Part shown: piece after piece, positions 59,350 to 64,000 of the stretch
How positions within the stretch are numbered: the stretch's first letter is position 1
Layout of the letters: each line of letters starts with the position of its first letter
Assembly: GCA_013396655.1 (NCBI GenBank)
Contig: WBMV01001920.1
Coordinates: forward strand, 198,536 to 262,535
Length of the DNA stretch: 64,000 nucleotides
Origin: Campylorhamphus procurvoides
Taxonomy: Eukaryota; Chordata; Aves; Passeriformes; Dendrocolaptidae
Direction: 5' to 3'
Position numbers and translations under genes: made by a program
The notes under the pieces: generated by a model
Seen by the model: the letters and a program-made list of their open reading frames with translations, nothing else
Told to the model about the DNA's origin: nothing
The model's database searches: none

Positions 59350-62300
59350 TAAATGATCTGAGACAAGATGAAAGTACTGAAACTTCTAGTGCCTTCCTGC
59401 AGAGTCACTATTGTAGGAGTGAAAAAGAGTGGATCAGTTCTTAGTAAAACCCATGGTTTATGTAAAGCATCTGATTCAAAACCTATTTTCTATGTAGCAT
59501 TTCTTGTGGACTGAAATAGTAGGCTGCATTCAAACTAGACTTTGAGCTCAGAGAAAAGGAAACGCTGATGAAAATCACGACTCAAACACCCTTTGCATCA
59601 TATAATTCTATTTGTTTTATTGGTGAGATACAACCTAGGCCTCATTCCATGGCTGTAAGAGGAAACTCAGTGTAGGGCAGAAGGCCAGCCACAGTCTTAG
59701 GCAATGGCTGGACAGCATTCAAACCCAAGGGGTGGAATTTGGACTGGACCAAAGTCCATGGGGACTTTGGCTTCAGTCTCTGCAGGCCCAGGTTCCAGTT
59801 TAATGACCACTTCCAGGGTAGCTCTGCAGAAAGGAATATGTTCCTGTTCTTGAAACAGGCATCTGTTGTAGAGTCCAAATTGTCCCAAGGACAGCCCCTC
59901 TTTCATCTTCACATCCAGTCCAAGCAATAGAGAACAGTCTCACACTGAGTGCTGGGTAAAATCCATGCCACACTTTTCTGCATGTAGATGGTGGGGTTCC
60001 CCTGTTTTCAAACACCCAGGCAGAATGCATTATGTCTTTCCTGGTTGCCCCAAGGGTTTGTGTATCGCTTGCGTGACTTTTGGGTCTTGATATCTCTGCA
60101 GCAATTGCAGCTTCTGAAAAACATTTCAAACATTCCTGCCTGGGAGGCTTTTGGTTAACAGGTCATCATCATTTGAGAGAAATGAAGGTATGAGGCACAC
60201 TCTACGTGCAGTGAGTGTGCACACATGCTTGTGCCCACAGAGCTGTGGTGACACAAGCAGATATTCCTGCAGAAAGCACTGTCCCCTTCTCCTTTCTATA
60301 ATTTCCAAGAGGCTTCCCATTTTCCATACATGAAAACTGGAAGTATTTATAGGTATCAGGAAAGTGGTGACGTGAACTCAACCTAAAATGCCTTGCAGCA
60401 GAAAAGAGACAAAGTTCTTTGTTGTGAGTGCTGGACAAAACCCTGTGATTTGGTTCAGATCTGTTCCTCACATGAGTGACGCTGGAGGTGCTCAGATCAA
60501 GGGAAGGCTGTCACCGTGCTACACTGTAGAACAGTGATGGTGAGATGTTGTCCCTTAGGAGAGAGTATCTTGGCACTGAGCAATCACAGCAAAAAGATAC
60601 CTCCCTAAGGAAGTTGAAGCCAATACCTGAGAAGATACACAATGGTCATAAAGGATGCTCAGCCTGCAATGCCTGATCAAATACGAATCAGTGTAATTGT
60701 TTCTTATGCTGCTGAAGTATATCAAAAAGGAATGAAAAACCTGTATTGTATTACCACTGAACCCTTCAGTGGCTACAGCTAACAGCTTATTTTTATTTTC
60801 ATGCTGACAGCAGCAGCAAGTTGATTTACTGTCTGTGCTGTCTTAAGTATCAGAGGAGATATGCATATCACAGAATTTGAGGCATGGGATACAGCAGGTG
60901 AGCTCAATGAATACTTAACCAAAGCCTTCTCTTGACTCACTTTGACGTACCTGAGTGTTTGCTAAGTGAAGCTCTTCAGAGCATCTGTGAGCCTGCACCA
61001 CCAAGGGTCTTTGCATGTGGCAGCAGTGATTTGCTGCCGTGGCTCAAATAAGCCACAATTGCACTGATTGTTTCCTACTCCCATTTCTTGAACTCTTTTG
61101 TTGCACACTTAACAACTATTGCTCCCAAATAAGAAATGTCTGTGATTAGCAGACTTAGAAGGAAGATTGGTTTTGTATTATTTGCCTTCTGGCTCTGTGA
61201 AGGACATGTTTTCAAACTTTCTGCTCAACCACAAGATTTTGAACTTTTTTTTTCCCCCCTTTTTTTTTTTTTTTTTTTTTTTAGAAAGCTGAGATTCTCA
61301 TGTAGTCACCTGCCTTCAGCATCTGGGACTTAAAATACAGGACCAAATATGGCTTGAAGTGGAAACAATGAATGATCAGCTTTTTTCACATGAGTAGTCC
61401 CCTTGAAGACTAACTGCCTATACTCATGAGCAAAGTTATATATGAGAGCTTGCAGGACCAGAACATGAACAAAATATAAAACTTAACTTACCCTAGAAAT
61501 ACAAACCTTCTATAAACTTTTCGTTTCCTAGTTGGGGGAAGTACCCTCGTTCCTAAACTAAACAGACTTCTAATGTTTTTTTCCTTTCCTTTGTAAAAAT
61601 ACCTGCTTTGATACAGAAGTCTTGTAAGCCTTGCTGTTTAAAGTCTTTCATTAAATGTTTCAGTAAATATTAAGTAAGCTTAAGGCAATAACAGAAGTTT
61701 ATGACTTTTAAAAAAAGCTTGTTCTTTTCCCTCCCACATTATGTTGGTTTAAAAAAAAAAAAGTCACAAAACCTACATCTTGATCTGCTCCAGTCTGAAG
61801 GTTTCTATTTATAGTTTTTGGTTATGAATGTTTTTTCCTATGAAAAGGTCAGACCTTGCACATATACAATGGTGGAAAGCCCTGCTTATTAAAAAGCAGG
61901 CAGATGGATTTGTTAAAAAGAAGTCATTTCATAATGCAGCTGTTGTGAAAGGCTGCTTTAGCAGAAACATCCTCATGCTGCTTTATGAGAAAAACAGGTA
62001 AAGGAGTTCTGTTTTGCAGCTAAGTAATTTTTCCTTTCCAAGCCTCCATCCTCACACACATGGCATGTTCTTTACCTCTATTTACATGCTTTTTCCTACA
62101 CCCACACAGGCACACATGCCCATACTCACACTCCCTTGCCCTATTTTTCCCACTCCTGCTGCCCTGGAAAGGCTGGAGGAGGTAATGGTGCACCATCTCA
62201 GTTTATCCTGCATGGACCCATCCCCTGGGCTTCTACCCCGCACTCAGTCATCATCAGATGCACTCAGCTTCTCCTCCTCAAAGCCGATGGCAAGTACCCT

Positions 62301-62755
62301 TGGTCAGCACTGGAAGGTTGGGGTAGCCTGGGAAGTGTGTCCTGACCCTTGAGCTCGGTCTTCAGACAAGGATCACAGCTGGCCAAGGCAGCTCCTGCTC
62401 AGGGTGACCTGGGAAGAGTCAGTGCTGACTGGCTGATGTCCTTCACCAGTACCTACAGGGGCTGCACTGCTCAGCAAGGGTGTTGTTTTGGAGCATGAGA
62501 TCGCTCAGGATTTCAGACCTTGACAACAGGGTAACAGCAACCTGCAACCTTCCACATGAAGATAACCAGCAGAGACCTCTTTCATTTGACGATGGGGAAA
62601 AAAAAATAAAGAGGTCTTGACTGCTTTGTTCTAGCCCTGAGTGAGGAACTTTGATTAGCTGAACAAAAACCACTCAATCCCAAAAGCTTTTCTCTCTCTC
62701 CTTCCTCTCTGAAGCATCCTGAGCACTCCACACACCTGCAGCACCCTGGGGTGAT
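59350..62755. other. mostly unremarkable unique sequence
   Basis: Holds a perfect 9-bp stem with a 4-base loop at 59749-59770, a 7-bp stem at 61881-61900, a long poly(T) at 61244-61282, and AT-rich patches at 60690-60800 and 61480-61830 that may be weakly constrained. No gene or transposon recognised. Confidence 0.4.
61244..61282. repeat. poly(T)/poly(C) tract
   Basis: T run, six C, then 23 consecutive T ending in AG. On the minus strand this is a long poly(A), which could be a retroposon tail, though no body was identified. On the + strand it also has the shape of a strong splice acceptor (AG at 61283-61284). Confidence 0.85.
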
Positions 62756-62769
62756 GGAAACAGCACACG

Positions 62770-62960
62770 TAGCCTCACATTTCCTAAAAGTCTGTGTTAT
62801 TAAGGAAGATCTCTCCGGTGTTTTATGAAATCATAGGCAAAATCCTCAAGTCCTTTAAATTAAACTTTGAAAATAGCCACTTCTCCCTAATTCCTGTCTA
62901 CATTGTATAAAAATGCCCCCCAAACTCTAACCAATCTCTTCTGCTTTTAAAGAGCAGCCT
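62770..62960. promoter_or_regulatory. candidate conserved non-coding element
   Basis: Repeat-free AT-rich block with TTATTAAGG near 62799, TTTTATGAAATCATAGG near 62821 and TTTAAATTAAACTTTGAAAA near 62855. The last holds a homeodomain core next to a TCF-like CTTTGAA. No coding frame. Confidence 0.32.
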
Positions 62961-62964
62961 GTGC

Positions 62965-64000
62965 AGGAGGGGATGGGGTCACTGCTGGATGCATAAGGTG
63001 TCCTCGAGCCTCCAAGGGCACTTCCCTGTCAGGGTTTAATTTCTGGAAGAGCACTGCAATATGTTCACTCCGTAGGGCTTTGTCTGCACCAGCTCCTGCT
63101 CAACAACATCCCCAAACAAGTTGTCCCCAGGGTTTTAAACTCAGGGATCCACCTGTGCAGGAAATAATTTGCCCTATTAGTGATTCCACCACTGCTGTGA
63201 TCCATCGTGTCACTCCTTTGAGGAAAAATGAGGTCGTATTCACTGAAAACTCTCTCTCCCCTACACTGGACTTGGCCCAGCACCTCTGGACTTATTAATC
63301 AGCTTCTTCTGCTACCATGAAAAAATGTCCTGAGTGCCTCCTCCACAGTGCCTTCCCATGGGATGCCAACCCTGCTGTTGTCTCACTAGCTCTGTATGAT
63401 GTGACAGCAGTGGGAGGGTGGCCAGGGCTTCCACCACAGGCACAACCCGCTCCAGGGAACAAATCGGTCTGATCAGCTCCACTGACCTCCCTGCAGATGG
63501 TGACATGAGTGGGCAACTCCATCCACACTTCACATCTGCTCCTGAGTCTGTCTCCATGAACGATTCCACACACAAGGTTTAGATGGTCCCCATGGATATG
63601 CAAGCAGGGCTAAGCAAGCCTCCTGGTGGAATGACTTCTCACCTGAGCTTTCAGAAACAGAACCTGACAGTGCAAACTATTGATGGAGGGATGTGGCATC
63701 TTCCACTTACCTGTAGCACAGTATTAGTATCAGCAGTTTCACACCGGTGGAAGTTTGCCACCTGCTTGCATCAACAGAGTGAGAACGCAAATCTGCTGTA
63801 GCAACAAAACTCATGGATTTAGAACTTAGCTGGTGTGTGGATATTTTGCCACAGGTTAATCTTATCCATTTTGAAATCTAATTAAACCTCTGATGGCATC
63901 CCATTGCAACTATCAGTACAGCTGGAAGAATGGCACTGAAGATGGGCAGAATGTGCACAAGGAAGATGGATCTAGCCCAAGAGGCAAAGAGAGTCTGGAA
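62965..64000. other. unremarkable unique sequence to window end
   Basis: No gene or repeat recognised. The last AT-rich patch (63805-63895, with TAATCTTATCC and ATCTAATTAAACC) could be the start of another element. The minus-strand frames at 63295-63603 are chance. Confidence 0.4.

Noticed and set aside
60864..60900. Second possible CR1-like string (CACAGAATTTGAGG)
   Set aside because: Too short, and not continued on either side by the CR1 consensus.
1..64000. Bacterial or viral systems (CRISPR arrays, phage, IS elements, toxin loci, endogenous retrovirus)
   Set aside because: No regularly spaced repeats, no compact gene arrays, no recognisable gag/pol-like frames and no LTR pairs were found on either strand.

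Overview
This 64 kb window looks like vertebrate, most likely bird, non-coding DNA. The main evidence for a bird is a degraded CR1 LINE 3' end at 34105-34272, with the avian-type tail in which a 'gttggactt' core runs into a terminal 'ttctatgat' motif. The overall texture agrees: CpG-poor unique sequence, short homopolymer and microsatellite tracts, and no dense blocks of genes. There are no bacterial gene arrays, ribosome binding sites, CRISPR arrays, tRNAs or rRNAs. No protein-coding gene could be recognised on either strand. Open frames reach about 210 codons at most, resemble no family I know, and are about what chance allows in 64 kb of mixed composition.

Layout. The left edge (1-1720) is the most gene-like part. 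It has a T-rich tract with an AATAAA and a strong 3' splice-site-like sequence, then a CpG island (about 830-1720) with a very dense core near 1580-1710. This could be the 3' end or flank of a gene lying to the left, possibly a developmental regulator, or an unannotated promoter. From about 3.8 kb to the right end the window reads as a gene desert or very large intron. Ordinary unique sequence alternates with some twenty islands of 0.1-1 kb that look like conserved non-coding elements. These are AT-rich or motif-dense, hold homeodomain, POU-octamer, SOX, forkhead, TCF, PBX-HOX or T-box type cores, and sometimes keep CpGs that their surroundings have lost. The clearest lie at 3.8-4.1, 5.6-6.7, 8.8-9.1, 15.2-15.6, 20.0-21.0, 22.3, 23.4, 27.0-27.4, 28.1, 35.6-35.9, 37.7, 40.5, 43.7-44.2, 51.4-51.8, 52.1-52.7, 57.5, 59.0-59.3 and 62.8 kb. 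Only one transposon remnant was recognised.

Interpretation. The pattern (few transposons, many candidate enhancers, CpG island at one end) fits the distant regulatory landscape of a developmental gene outside or at the left edge of the window. That is inference. I cannot align genomes here, so every 'element' call rests on composition and motifs and needs a conservation track. A few splice-site-bounded segments on the + strand could be exons of an unannotated non-coding or small coding transcript and are listed as leads. No new biological system is demonstrated.
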